DNA from: Nosema muscidifuracis
Taxonomy: Eukaryota > Microsporidia > Nosematidae
Assembly (NCBI GenBank): GCA_028335825.1
Contig: JAIOKI010000007.1
Location: 1 to 64,000 of the forward strand
Length of the DNA stretch: 64,000 bases
Reading direction: 5' to 3'
The notes beneath the pieces are model-generated. The model worked only from the letters and a program-made list of their open reading frames with translations. It was not told where the DNA came from and did no database searches. The stretch's first letter is position 1; every line of letters starts with the position of its first letter. Shown here in pieces: positions 37,829 to 51,279 of the stretch. The translations under genes and the position numbers were made by a program.

Positions 37829-38165
37829 ATGTTTACTGATATTTTATATACATAATACAAAGCTCTAATATCAAACATCTTAATTTATATTATAAAGAAA
37901 AACAACAGATGACTGATCAATAAAGAAATAATTCAACTTATATTTGATAGCATTTATAATATATTGATAATGAATTATAAATTTGATGAAACATTTATAG
38001 ATGATGAATTTATGCTGAGATAATATCTATTTTATAATAATGAAATTAAGTCAATCATTATTAAAATTATGAAATTATTAAATTCATGATATAAAGATTA
38101 TGATGAATTTTCAAATACATTTTTTAGATAATATAGCTGAAGAGGTCTAGTAAATTATAGAAATG
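37829..38165 (+). pseudogene. Decayed plus-strand frame with initiator box, copy B
   Basis: Counterpart of 24405-24740. ATTACCCCT precedes ATG at 37829. The same frame is readable with interruptions, including NKEIIQLIFDSIYNILIMN. Confidence 0.35.
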
Positions 38166-39960
38166 CTTCTCCTTAATTAACAACTTCTTCTTTTATGATC
38201 CCTGTATTTTTTAATTCTTTGTTATATAATACTAATTAAAGTATTCCGTATCCTAAACTTTTGCAAGACATTCCTTCTCAATTATGCTAGTGGAGTTTTT
38301 TCTTCATTTCAGATTTGAGATAAAATGCTTCTAATATAAACAGATCGTTATAATATGTCTAGTTAAATTCTATTTGTTTACATAAATATCTTTAAAGATT
38401 TCTTCATGTTTGATGTTCTAATTATAATCAATCTTTCATTTTATTATATGATATAACTGCTTGGAAATGACTACACGTTTAGTAATAAAATTCATTCAAT
38501 AATTAATCATTTATGTAGTTTTCTCATTTGTTGTAACTTTGAATTTCTTGTATTAATGACTTATCTTTCTTGATTATAGAACATATCCTGATCTCAATAT
38601 TGTTTTTTTAGTTTAGTGTTAGATTGTTATTTTCTACAATTTTAATTAATTTTTTGAATTTATGTCATGTTCCTCATGATTTTCTATATATAATAATATC
38701 ATCTATATAGACAATACAAGATTTACAAATTTTTATCCCCTTAAAATATTATCCATATAATTCTGAAAAAATGGTTAATCCTTTTCATTCATATTATAAA
38801 TGTTTATATCTAAATGATGTTTTTATAAAGATCTTTTTCTAAAAGCATAATATTAAATACCCATCTTTCAAGTCTATATTAGTAAATTATTTAGTGCTTT
38901 TAATTTAAGAATTATATGTTCTATATCTATCTATATCTACTATTTTGTTATGATCTATCAAGTTTAATATTAATATCACCCTCATATTAGGATTAATAAA
39001 ACTCTTATATTTTGATTCTATACTATAATATTTCGATAACAGAAACTTTAATACTTCTTCCATATCATCTTTATATTTTTTAAAAATATTGTAATTCTTC
39101 TCTACATTTCTATCATTAGACTAGATGAATATTTTATGTTCTTATTTATGATTCCCTAAGGTATAATGTAAAACTTTAGAAAATATTCTTTCTTTTTATA
39201 ATATATATCTTAAATTTCTTTTCAAGGTATTTTCACTCTTTTATAAATTGAAGATAATATGAACATATACATCATGCTAGTATCAAATACTACTTTATTT
39301 TTTAGTTTTGTAGATATATCAAATATTCTACATTTAATATTTTATTATACTACCTTTACTGTTATATCGAAATTTCTTCTTGATTTCTAATACTTATTTT
39401 ATAAACATTCTTCTTTACTATATATCGAATATTTGTTAAATCTTGAATTAATTACATCATCTATTTTCTCTTTATTAATCATTTTATTGCTATATATTTC
39501 AAGTATATTTTTTAGTGTCAGTATGTATGTTTTACTATGAAATATTCTTTTCTAACTCCACAAATAATAATTTTATTGAAACATACCCTGGTATCTTATA
39601 CATCGTGTTTTAATCTAACTTCTTCAATATATTCTAATATCTTTGTTTTTTCTTTATAATGACTTATAAATATCAACAACATCTATTCATTTTTAAGAAA
39701 CATTTTCTATTTCTCATATGTGGTTTTCTACAAAACTTTAAATACTTCTGTGACAATTTATTATTTCATAATCAGATTTACTTAATTTTGTCTACATTAT
39801 TCATTATTTTGAACCATCTATATATTTCAAGCTTATTGATTTCTTTAAATTCTTTGTCTAATATTATGATAATTCAATTATATCATATACTAAAGGTTTA
39901 TTTATGTCATTGAAATCAAAAGTTATCCTTATGCTTATATATGAATTTATATATGATTAT
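38165..39960 (-). mobile_element. Ty3/gypsy retroelement fossil, copy B and its 5' extension
   Basis: Counterpart of the RT/RNase H fossil of copy A. On the minus strand the decayed coding sequence does not stop at the block edge (39589) but goes on to about 39960, where FNDINKPLVYDIIELS is readable. Copy B therefore keeps more of the 5' part of the element. Family Ty3/gypsy by the RT and RNase H landmarks. No LTR recognised. Broken, old. A plus-strand open frame at 39659-39913 is its antisense shadow. Confidence 0.65.
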
Positions 39961-40769
39961 AACCAATCATATTATCTTCAGTTATGGGTGAATATTTCTG
40001 AATGAAGTACCAATTACTTTGTACTTAATACGATAATTCAATATAAATAATTAAATGTTTTAATTTACAAAGACTATGAATATGTTTATTTATAATGAAA
40101 AAAACAAGTATCTTCTTATTTTAATTATTAATTAATAGAATATAGTTTTATCTTTGATTTCATCTTGTATATCATATTATCTACACACAATTATAAAAAA
40201 CTTTTTTAAATAATTTTAATTATGTCAGATTAATTATTAATATATTATTTTTTCCTCATAGATAAAACTTGAATTTAGATTATATATATTAAAAAATAAA
40301 TAAAAGTATATAATACTGTTTTTAATTTTATTATATATTAAAGATTAATGTTAGTATATGTATTTTATCTTGAATTTAATATAAATAGTTTATGAATGTA
40401 TTTCAGTATTTGATAAATGTAAAAATATTATTTATTAATAGAATCATTGACATAGTAATTATATCATGTTATATTTATCTTTACTTAGTTAAATAGATAG
40501 ACTGTGTAAAATTCAATAAAAATAAATCTATGTATACTGAAAGTTTATAAGATTAATCATTATCATATTTATAGAATAGAAATCAAATTTTATGACAAAA
40601 AGTGTATTATGAAATATATATTATTTTTTATGTTATTACTGATTCTATTACAAATTTGTTTAATTAGTATAATTTAATTTATTTACTTAACGTTTTATGA
40701 TCATATATTTTATTTCTATAATATAATTTCTTATTTGTCTATTATTATTTATTCAATACTTAACTTATC
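39961..40769. other. Non-coding A+T-rich stretch
   Basis: No supported gene, signal or repeat. Confidence 0.4.
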
Positions 40770-41330
40770 AATGACTAGAAAATCACTTTTCTGTTGAAGA
40801 TACTATAATTAATAATTTATCTGATACTTCTAGTTCTTAGGTAAAATAATTTTATTTAATAGCATAAGAAGATTCATCAATAAAATTTAATCTTATGAAT
40901 TTTAATAGTTACATATCATTATAAATTTAAGCGTATACGATATATTCTTCTCCTTATACTCACAATTTATTCTTATTTTAAGTAAAGTAATTACTTCAGT
41001 CTTATACAATTATTAAATGTTCACATGTTCTCAGTCTTCTTATTTGATAAAGCCTCCTTGTATTTTTTAGTAAATCAGAGATATAAATATAAACATAGTT
41101 TATGTAAATCATTTGATAAGAAATTGATTTATTTATATCATCTTTAAAAATAGTTAATTTATCATTTTCTTAGATTTTTAATTCTAAACGATTATCATTA
41201 TCAAATACACTTAATCTATAACATGATATTTAATTTAAATACTTTTAATAAGGTATAAATATCTAGCTAATAATTTTTAGATTATATGAATAATTTCATA
41301 TAACAGAAATATTACACATAAACTTCTGAT
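40770..41330 (+). pseudogene. Decayed gene fragment
   Basis: Plus-strand coding-like pieces such as VEDTIINNLSDTSSS (about 40795) and EDSSIKFNLMNFNSYISL (about 40870) in one frame with several stops. Product unknown. Confidence 0.35.
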
Positions 41331-41432
41331 AATGAACTAAAAATATTAAATTTTAATAAGAAAACTAATCAGTCCTATCAATGGTAAATAATAATTAATT
41401 TGAAATGTTAAAAAGAGATTATTAAGATTCAT

Positions 41433-42450
41433 ATGAATTCACAAGAAAATCAAAATATACTAAATTCTGATAATGTGATCAATCTAGAATAAGATGATCT
41501 AGTCAAAAATAGTACATCAGAATTATCTTCAATTGATTCTGAAATACCGATACTAATAATAGAAATAAAGAATATAGTGAAATTGAAGACTCAATCAAAA
41601 ATAATATTGTAAGAATCAATTATTAGGCATTAATAGCTTATGAAGAATTTATAAAATAGTATTAGATATGCAATAATAATGTGTAAAATTAAGTAATAAA
41701 TAATTATATGTAATTTATAATGAGTTATTTTTAGTGTTTATTAAAATCTATGAAAAGTTTATATTATTGTAATAACTAGTGTATAGAAGAATTATCATTA
41801 TTCGATATGAATATTAATTTAAATTAAGATACATACGTAAGATTTTGTTAATCTTTTAAAATTGATAATATCCAATGCTTATGATCATAACGTTAAAGAA
41901 GCTAAGATTAAAATTATTAAAGAAATTGATGATCTGTGTATAGATACTAATAATTATAAATCTGAAAAATATACTACATATAAATTTTAATATAAGATAT
42001 TTTAAAGATATCGTTTCATTGTTTCATTTCTTAATAACTGAAAAATAGTAATCTTAAAGACAATTTGAATGTTTTACAAATGAAGAAGATTAAAAAAAAT
42101 AGATACAAGATTATTTTATTTTAAGTTTCTTATATATTATAATTCTATTTTTTAACATATTCATCAAATGAAATAGAAGACGATCAAAAGTCTAAATATT
42201 TCATCATAATACCTGTGTATTTTACATCAATTTTAGGCATGAGATTTTTAGATGTATTAGCATATAAAAGTATTTAGCTATTAGTTTGTCAAATTTTCTT
42301 ATCATCATTATGTTATATAATGTACATATTATGAAAAGATATTTTAATGATGTAATTATTAAATTGTTTATTTAGTAAAATATGAATTGTATTTTGTCGA
42401 ATACAGTTTTTATTTTAGAATATTAACTTACTTTATAATTATTTGTTTAT
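41433..42450 (+). pseudogene. Decayed membrane-protein gene
   Basis: ATG at 41433 opens 19 codons and the same frame goes on after one TAA with DDLVKNSTSELSSIDSEIP. Further coding-like stretches in other frames include HNVKEAKIKIIKEIDDLCI (about 41885-41940) and a hydrophobic C-terminal part (SKYFIIIPVYFTSILGMRFL, about 42190-42250). An acidic N-terminal region and a hydrophobic end suggest a membrane protein. Not recognised. Multiple disruptions. Confidence 0.45.
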
Positions 42451-43299
42451 TCTTAAAATAATACATTATAATCCAAGTAACAAAAATAATTGATCTAATA
42501 ATTAGTATTAAGATATAAAAATATTCAATTATTTAAATATATATAATTTTAATTAAGTATTTACAAAACTTTTCTAACTAAAATTATTGAGTATAAATTT
42601 CTTATATTCAATACTATTGTGAGATTAAACATTCTTTACTATAAATATAATTCTTGAACCCTTATTAACTTGAATTTAAATCTATATATAAATAACTCAT
42701 AAAAATGAAATCTATATTTAAATATAATAATATAATTCTATCATCTAAATAACATCATAAATAAATATTTTAGTATTCTTTTTTGAATCACTAATTAATT
42801 TATAGATGTGTCATATAATGTCTTCATTGAAGTTCAATCAATCATAAAATAGAATATATAAAATATCTATCAAATAATTATTATTGATAAAAAATTTCTT
42901 ATATCTTACTAAACTACTATTTGTATATATCATTGACAATTAAATCTAATAATATTTTTTATCCCTCTTAAATAAGATCATTTTTTGATATCTCATAGAA
43001 TCAATGAATAAAGAAAATTTAGTATGACTCGACTTATTTAATCAACATTGTACACAGTTTATGATAAATGTCTTAAAATTTATATTTCTTTCTTTATATT
43101 AAGTATCATTATCATAAATAGATTTTTAGATTAAAATTATGTCAGATCTTTATTAAGTATATTTCAATAATTTAGATATAATTAGAATATTAGAGGATCA
43201 AAGTAATTTTACACAGAAAATAGTATATTATTAAATTATATATTCTAATCTATACTTTTCTTATACATAAAGAATATTTATACTTCATCATATATTTTT
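42451..43299. other. Non-coding A+T-rich stretch
   Basis: No coding frame, start signal or repeat that I can support. Confidence 0.4.
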
Positions 43300-44010
43300 A
43301 TATTATATAGTATTAGAATATCATGATCTATTTTACTTATATCATTTTTTGTAATATCTATACTTATTAGATATTATTCTTGTATAAGAAAGAATATCAT
43401 AATTTTTATAAGGACTGTAGACTCAATTTAATACAATCTAATGTGTATAGGATGACTGATAATAGAAGAAAGTACAAGATACAAGAATTAATGATTTAGC
43501 AATATTTATACTCTAAATATATACAAATATTTTATTAAAAATATTTTCATTTTATTTCAATTATCTACAGGAATTATAAATTTTTAACTTTTTTATATTT
43601 TATCTCTAATATTGTGTATTAGAATAATTTCTCTTTTTATTTATAATAATTGACTTTTCTTAATTTTTTACCGTTATTTCAAATTTATGTCTTTTATTCT
43701 TTAGATATTACTTTTATATATGATAAAATAATAAAATATTTACATGATATATATTTCAATTAATAACATAAGAAAGATACTTTAATATTTTAAATTTTTA
43801 TGTATTTACATAAATCATAGATATATCTCAATATTTTACAATATCTAGAACTTCTAATAAATCTTGTAAATTAAAGCATCAATAGTATTTATTTTCACAT
43901 CATGAACGACATAGAAATTATTCAAAAAATTACACTAATTAAAGTTACATTTTATATGAAATTTATTAATAATTTATCATGATTATAAATTAGTGATATA
44001 ACTTCTGTAA
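43300..44010 (+). pseudogene. Decayed gene fragment
   Basis: A plus-strand frame at about 43375-43500 is clearly coding-like (KKEYHNFYKDCRLNLIQSN and MTDNRRKYKIQELMI) and continues after one stop. Another piece, MNDIEIIQKITLIKVTFYMK, starts at 43902. Product unknown. Confidence 0.4.
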
Positions 44011-44639
44011 TATCTTGTTCTTTTTAATATTCATTTTTATTAATAATTTTATAATTCCAACCTTTTATATAATACAAGTATTTTAAAACAATAAGAATCA
44101 AAAAATCTTATATTTATCATAATTTGTGATTAAATCAATCATTCTGTCAGTTTAATTTTTCTAAATATTTTCTTCTATTTCTAAAATATATGTCAGATAT
44201 CATCTCATGAATATTACAGAATTCTATAATTATAAAATTTCATCATTATTTTTATATATTTTTATTATCGTATTAGTGTATATTATACTTTGTTAATTGA
44301 ATTTATTATTATAAATAAACAGATAATTTATTTTTTTACTCCCCAATTTTATTTCAGTTTAAAAAATATCCCTCTATAATAATTTTGAATAAATTAATAT
44401 TTTCTATAATTTTAATTTATTTGATGATTTCTTATGCTAAATGATCTATTTAACTAAGTGTATGTATAAAAAGTATATTTTATAAATATACAATATATTT
44501 TTTGTAAATTAATTGATTAATTAAATAATGTTTCTTATTCTACTATTTAGATGTATTAAATATGAAATATATTGTATCTTTATAAAAAAGTTATTTAATT
44601 AAAAATATATGCTTAATGATACAAATTGTAGAAGGGTAT

Positions 44640-45669
44640 CGTGGATAAAAACTCATATTTAGATAATACTTCTATAAATTAGGAAAAAAATATTTCATCT
44701 GAATCGAATATTTCTGTCTTGACAATACAATTATCATATGATGATACTAAAGAACAATCATCATCAAAATCTGTAGATATTTATATTGATATAAAATATG
44801 AAGAAAACATACCAGTTGTCAAGAATATAATACTTACTGAATCAGATACTAATGAAAAGTCTTTTGAATATAAAACTCTCATTGACTGGTATAATAAAGA
44901 ATATAGAACTTATGTAAAGAAATTGAATATTCTACATTAACTTTGCAGAAATGTATGATCAATTATCCTAAATGTGTACAGAGCTCTATTAGAAAGTTAT
45001 GTAAATTTAAAGAAGATTTAAATATTTATTCGATACAGATACAATATATAATGATAATCAATATTTAAATTGTTGCTGGCCTTCTAAATTTATTGATGGG
45101 GAAATAAAATATTACAGATATGGGAACAGTATAAAACTAGCTTCTAATCTTTTTATAGAGAGATTGTAAAATTATGTGATACATCAAAAAATCATGATTC
45201 TTCAAATTGTACTACTCTTGAATTTCGTGATCAATGTCATAATGAAATTAAATGTACTGAAGAGATTTTTAATCAGATTAATTTTGAAAAATGTTCTAAT
45301 TCGGATTTCGAAAAACATATCAGAAAACTTGAAAATATATTCAATTTTAGAATGCTTAATATTAATAATACTTCGAATGTTAAAGTAAATAATAAGAAGT
45401 TACAAAAAAGAAGTCTAAATGATTCATATTATAATTCAACATATCTTCCTCTTATCAAAGATAATCTTGATAGTATAAATAAAAAGATTTCTTCAATAGT
45501 AATACCAGTTGGTTTTGTATTAATATTGTTTATAGGGTTGATAAGTGTGCTAATACGTAAGAATAAGACTAATAAAAATAGAATAGTATTATTGGTAGCT
45601 TCTTTATCTATTACAATAGTTTTATTTATATTATTCATTCTAAGAAATGATATATTTATGATTAATTAA
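44640..45669 (+). pseudogene. Cys-rich single-pass membrane protein gene, disrupted (paralogue 1)
   Basis: Plus-strand pieces in three frames form the layout of a type I membrane protein. An acidic N-terminal part (KSVDIYIDIKYEENIPVV) is followed by a Cys-containing segment (CMINYPKCVQSSIRKLCKF, about 44950), then YLNCCWPSKF (about 45065), then EFRDQCHNEIKC (about 45222) leading into a long frame to the stop at 45667-45669 with a transmembrane segment (IVIPVGFVLILFIGLISVLI) and a second hydrophobic stretch. The order and cysteines match the gene at 49.5 kb. No ATG opens the first piece, and one stop and at least two frame changes are seen. A surface protein family of unknown role. Confidence 0.65.
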
Positions 45670-46049
45670 ATATTTAATTAGTATAGATTATTTAAATGAT
45701 CATTTTAAAATTTATTGTTAATATATTGATATATTTTTATAATTAAATATTTAATTTTAAATATCTTCTAATATGTTACTTTTTTTCATTAATTGTTAAA
45801 TATTGTAATTTTTATATTTATTTATACCTTTTTTCGTAAATATTTAAATAAATAATTTTTGATTTTTTAGTTGCTATGAATATATTCTTATACAATTTCT
45901 TAGTAAATTAATTTGATTATAAAATCAGAAAATAATTTATTTGGATATAGTCTTTATTTTATCAATATTTTCTCTTTTTATTTACCTTCATCGCTAGTGT
46001 CTCTAATGTAATCTAGAAGATTATTGTTTAAATATATGGTTTATTTGTA

Positions 46050-48300
46050 TCTATAATGAATTTAATCTTGAAAGTGGAAATTAGTCATATCACATCTACT
46101 AAATTTGGTATTAATATTGACTTTATTTGTATATAAAAAAATAAGTGATTATTTAACAGATCATATTATATGTTATTTCTCTATTCTCAGATTTTCGATT
46201 CTATAATTCCAACCTTGAAGAGAATATTTCATTCTGATATTATCAATAGTAAAGATATTTGATTTATTATATTTCATTTTAATCTCTACATTTTTTGTAG
46301 TAATATCTAATTCATAGATGTATACATCTTAAAGCTTCATTATGTATTTCATATTCTATTGTAGTTGAACATTACCTTCTTCAAAGAATATATATCTAGA
46401 GGTTAAATAATGCTTCTAATTCTCTGGGTGATCAGTTTTCTTTTTTAAACAGTATTCCAGAATATTTAACATGTACTAGTGAGTCTTTATATTATCTAAA
46501 TAGTTTAGTGTAATTATTTATATTGAATACTTAAATAAATAAATCTGATTTTAAATAATAATTTATATATTTTTATAGTCCCATTAAACTTATTCAATAT
46601 CATTACTACTCTTATATGAATATTTTCACCCCTTTTATTCTGCATTCTAGTATCATTGTAGTCTTTTTTCTAGATAAATGAACCCTTTATTTACATGCTG
46701 ATTGATAGTGTATGTAATATTTAATAAAGATCTATTAGTTGGAATCATTTAGTTCTTTATATTTATATAATTATTCAATGATATAGAATGATAATTAGAT
46801 TTGAGTTTAATATATTTTCATACTCTAATCTCAATGATTCACAAATTTTATTTTTAAGTACTTATATCTAATATGTATTTTTAGTAATTTATTAAAATCT
46901 TAACAGATTTCTGTGTTAGTAGACTATTCTTTTATATTTATTTCTAGTCCTACTATATTAAATAATTTCTTTCTATTACAATATCTTTAGAAGTTCATCT
47001 ATTTTTATAAAATGAGGTTATATAATAATCTTGTTCTATCATAATTTGAGTAGATTACATTAAGTTTTTTACTTATTTAATAAATTTCTATATTTATTTT
47101 ATTATTTTATTAATGTAAGTTTTATATTAAGTAGTTCATCTTTAATAATTTGTTATTCTATTACTTATATATGTATACCCTATTAAAAGTTATATTGGTA
47201 AGTGATTGATATTCGGGGTCTTACACACATAATACTGAGTATTCTTACACGATATTTTACAATATATATGTAGTATATTTAGACATGCAAATAATTGATC
47301 TAAATACTTTGCTAGTCAAGTAAATCTCTTTTAGTATCAAATACGTTATTCATTTATCACCTTCAATCTCATTGTATCAATCTCTATACTCTTTCACAAT
47401 ATTATATAAATCATTATGTCTTGATAAACAGAATAATAATTTAACTTATTCCTATGCTAATCAATTTAGAAGTCAAGTTATTATAATCTTAAATTTATCT
47501 TCTTAAAATAACAAATGTATCTTTTTTTAATTAATTGATATTCTAATCATAATTAATAGTTTCTTTAATTTTCTATGAGTTTATGTCTTATGCCTTGTTC
47601 CTTTTCTAGTTTTCTTAGATATATCTATTTATTTGTTTTTAATATAATTTGAATTTAATGTTGTAAATTACTATTTGCTTATATGAATAATATTATTATT
47701 GTAAATTTTTAAATTTATAATATTTTTCAATTTTTTTATTTGTTGTGTATTTAGCTCTGATTATTTTTTCAACTATATTGTCTATCCTAAAATCATTTCT
47801 TGATAAATTATTTGAATTATATCCTATATATAAAGATTTTGTAAAAAATGTTGAAAATTAAATTTAGTGAATTTTGGTCAATCCGTACTTTACTTTATTA
47901 AGTTTATTTTTTTCTTGTTATTTCTACATCTTCTATCTCTTTATGATTTATTTCAGTCATACTTGTCTAACTATATATTTATATTCTATTATCTAATTAT
48001 GATTTCTTTCTTTTTTGATGAATAACTTTTATTATATTATTCAATAAATATCTTTAAAATTGTTAGATTATATTTATGTTTTTTAATTCAAGAATATGCT
48101 TTCATCTACTCAATATTTCTATCAGTCAAAAAATATCTTTGAGAATTCTTAGACCTTTATCTCATTGAATAATCTAGTTCATGATATGTAAGCATTTTAT
48201 AAATTTTAGTTTCTTTTACCTATCTTTATGAGATTATAAAAGTATCACTTGTAAATATTAATCATTTTATTTTTCATTATTATATATGTTTAAATTTATA
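46050..48300 (-). pseudogene. Long decayed gene, minus strand
   Basis: Minus-strand coding-like fragments along 2.2 kb, clearest at 46245-46350 (YIYELDITTKNVEIKMKYNK), 46680-46740 (TNRSLLNITYTINQHVNKG) and 47340-47400. The first resembles ILLDIPIKNIECIAYVRNEI of the decayed gene at 32.4-33.4 kb, so they may be copies of one family. Direction is supported by the T/C-rich plus strand. Limits uncertain, and more than one gene may be present. Confidence 0.4.
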
Positions 48301-49257
48301 ATTTCATAATAATATTTTGATCAAATGGTATTTTATGAATGAGTTACAATGATATATCAAATATATGCATTTTTCTAAAATCATAATAATTTGTCATAAT
48401 TGTCAGTACATATTTATTTCAGTATCATTGAAAAACTTCTTATCTAATTTTATAAATATTCTTATGAAAATATAAAAATATAATTTTATGATTTCAATAT
48501 ATTATCAGTTTTTAATTCTAATTTATAGTCTCAATATTTGTATCATGAAGTTATTCTATCTGTTATTTCTACAAAGTAAGTATAAAAATATTGAAGAAGT
48601 ATTCATTCTTCTCATAAATATAGAATTTTGATTTAAAATTATGTAGTTGATGTTTCTAATCTTATTTATAGGTTATATTAAATTAACTAGAATTAATATA
48701 ATTATTACTCAACAAATAAATATTATTCTTTCTCAATAAACAATATAATTGAAATAAATATATTCATGTATGATAAGACAAGTATTTTGTTTCATAGACT
48801 TTATTTAAAAGTATTCATATACATTGTAATAGATCATCTATAGTTAATGAATAAAAGATTTAGTTCTATTAGAAAATTGAAGAGGTAATTTTTGAGATGT
48901 AAGAAATATCTCTAAAGTATTAAGAAAAAATGACACTAATAAAATAACTTATATCAATATATTTATAATCTTCTTGATAAATAAATTTATTAATTTTTAT
49001 TGATATCTTAAATGTATAATTATATAAATTCTTATAATATTATTATTAAGTTGTTTTATATTGTATTCTTAAAATCTTATTAAATATCTTGTTATTTTAG
49101 TCTTAAAAGATATATACTCATATTATTTATAACATATAAAGTATTTATTAATTGAATAAATGATCATTAATATAATTCATTTATCATATATTATTTTTTT
49201 AAATTTCTTTAATGTTAGATATAAATATTTAAAGCATTATGTTTTAATTAATATTTA
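48301..49257. other. Non-coding A+T-rich stretch
   Basis: No supported gene or start signal. It ends in the 66-bp tandem repeat. Confidence 0.4.
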
Positions 49258-49455
49258 ATATTTAATTAATTAAATTTGTTTCCAGTTATTAATTTAATTT
49301 TATATTTTAATTTAGATAATTTTATATTTGATTAATTAAATTTGTTTCCAGTTATTAATTTAATTTTATATTTTAATTTAGATAATTTTATATTTGATTA
49401 ATTAAATTTGTTTGCAGTTATTAATTTATTTTATATTTAAATATTTTTATATTTA
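49258..49455. repeat. 66-bp tandem repeat, about three copies
   Basis: The marker TTAAATTTGTTTCCAGTTAT occurs at spacing of exactly 66 bases (its GTTTCCAG/GTTTGCAG core at 49278, 49344 and 49410). The third copy is diverged and shorter. It lies just upstream of the disrupted membrane protein gene at 49.5 kb. Confidence 0.85.
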
Positions 49456-49529
49456 ATTGATGAATCAGTTTTATTCAAATAATATAAAATAATTACTTTT
49501 ATTTAATTAATCATAATATTATTTAATAA

Positions 49530-50486
49530 ATGAGTTACTTTTATTAATTATTCTAGTGTATAAATATATCATTACAAGCATCTATAAAATGATACCACCC
49601 TTATTACAATCTAAAGATCCACATATTTCATATGAGATCGATTTTTATAATAACAAACATGTTGATTATATAAGATTATACATTGAAAAGATTTCTCATA
49701 TTAACATTATTATAAATGCAATTTGTAAATCGTCTTCTGGTAATAATTCTTGTATATCTTCTTTCCCTAAATGTTTAGTAAGAAATACAAAGAAGTTTTG
49801 TGTTTGTGATCCTGACTGTGTATCAGATATAATGAAAGAAATAAATTTTAATACTGACTGTCAATATTTCAATTTAGAAGATCTGTATGATGATAATGAG
49901 TATATAAACTGCTGTGGATTGATGTTTCTACCAGAAGATGATAAGATAAAACAAGTCATACAAAGTCGAAATATTTTAAATTCAAGAATTGATTTTTATA
50001 GATCTCTCTATGATACATGCGAAGATGAAGTTTATTTTTCTAAACTTCAGTGTGCTAGTGCTGAACTAAGAGATCAATGCTTAAATAAACCTGAATGTAT
50101 TTTAGATTCATTCGATGGTAAATTTCCGAATGAATGTCAAAATGAAGATTTTACAACAAATGGGTGATTTCTTTGGTAAGTCTTTAAAAATATTTGAAGA
50201 TGATAATATGACACATAAAGAATTATTAAACTTATTTTCTCAGAAATTTAGAAATAAAAGAGAGATAACTGGTGAATACAATATTTTGAATAATACTCTT
50301 AATATAAGTACAAAGAAGAGTGATTATATAAAATCTTTAACTGTAGTAGTATCTATAATATTTATTATTATACTAGGTTGTATAATGTATTGTACAAAGA
50401 ATAACAAATACAAATCTTTAAAAATTGGATTTGTTACAGTTATTATATCATTATTGATATTTATTTTAGTAGCTAATAATTATTAA
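49530..50486 (+). pseudogene. Cys-rich single-pass membrane protein gene, disrupted (paralogue 2)
   Basis: A plus-strand frame open from about 49517 to 50167 encodes a Cys-rich ectodomain (CISSFPKCLVRNTKKFCVCD, INCCGLMFLPEDD, LQCASAELRDQCLNKPEC). A frame one base ahead then runs to 50486, with a transmembrane segment (TVVVSIIFIIILGCIMYC) and a second hydrophobic end. The shift falls near TTTT at 50148-50152, where one T fewer would align with paralogue 1 (44.6 kb). At the start, ATG 49530 is out of frame with a hydrophobic signal-like stretch (NELLLLIILVYK), so the start is also disturbed. It is therefore probably a pseudogene. A homopolymer error could explain the second disruption. Cell-surface role inferred, function unknown. 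Confidence 0.65.
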
Positions 50487-51279
50487 AATATTTTGATTTG
50501 ATATTTATACCCTTATAATAAAAGTCATTTTTTTGTTATGAGAACAGAAAATCTTTAGATAGTCATTATTAAAATATTTTGAATAATATTAATATTTATC
50601 TTACATAGAAATTTAAAATAATAATAAACATGACATACTATCAAATCTGTGAATGATTACAAAAAAATAATTATTACTTCGTATTATAACTTTATTAATC
50701 ACAGAAGTAAGATCTTCATATTCAACCATTTAAATTTTATTTTATATCATGTATAGCTTCAGAAATTACTTTCTTTTTTAAAGATGTTCAATGGAAAAAT
50801 ATCTAACTAAAAACAAAAAATCTATCATTTCGAATTTCTAACACTCATAAGATAATCTTCATATTGATACATAAATCTATTTTTTTTCAAAATAATCTTA
50901 TTAATAATGAAATATTAGAACATTTATTTCACTTTTTTTATAACCAATCTATACTCAGATTGTAAGAGGACATTTTACAACACTTTAAATATATTCTAAT
51001 AATTTGTATATAAAAACTTTACAAATTAATTAAAATTTAGTATTTTAATACTTTTTTTAATTAAATTATCTATACAAAATTTACATAATTAAGGTCTACT
51101 TTTATAATAATATTTATTAGACAAGAAGTTTTAAATTCTTACTGATCATCTCAATACTCTTAAATCATAATGTCTATTCTTTAATAGTCTCTCATTATAT
51201 AAGAGACATACTGTAATATTTTTACATAAATTTAAATATCTTCTCTAATATATATACAAATCTAAAAAGTTTATTAATT
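50487..51279. other. Gap downstream of the disrupted membrane protein gene
   Basis: T/C-rich plus strand hints at decayed minus-strand coding DNA but no piece is clear enough to call. Confidence 0.3.

Larger units (their letters stand above)
33651..39589 (+). repeat. 5.9-kb segmental duplication, copy B
   Basis: Direct repeat of 20310-26170, starting 13.3 kb after it. Left and right edges are sharp and have no terminal repeats. A few insertions relative to copy A, for example near 37600, make it about 80 bp longer. On the right side the decayed coding sequence continues past the block edge, unlike copy A. Confidence 0.9.

Noticed and set aside
39659-39913. An 84-codon plus-strand frame beginning with ATG.
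   Set aside because: Phe/Leu/Ile-rich. The opposite strand carries the decayed retroelement coding sequence that runs on from copy B.
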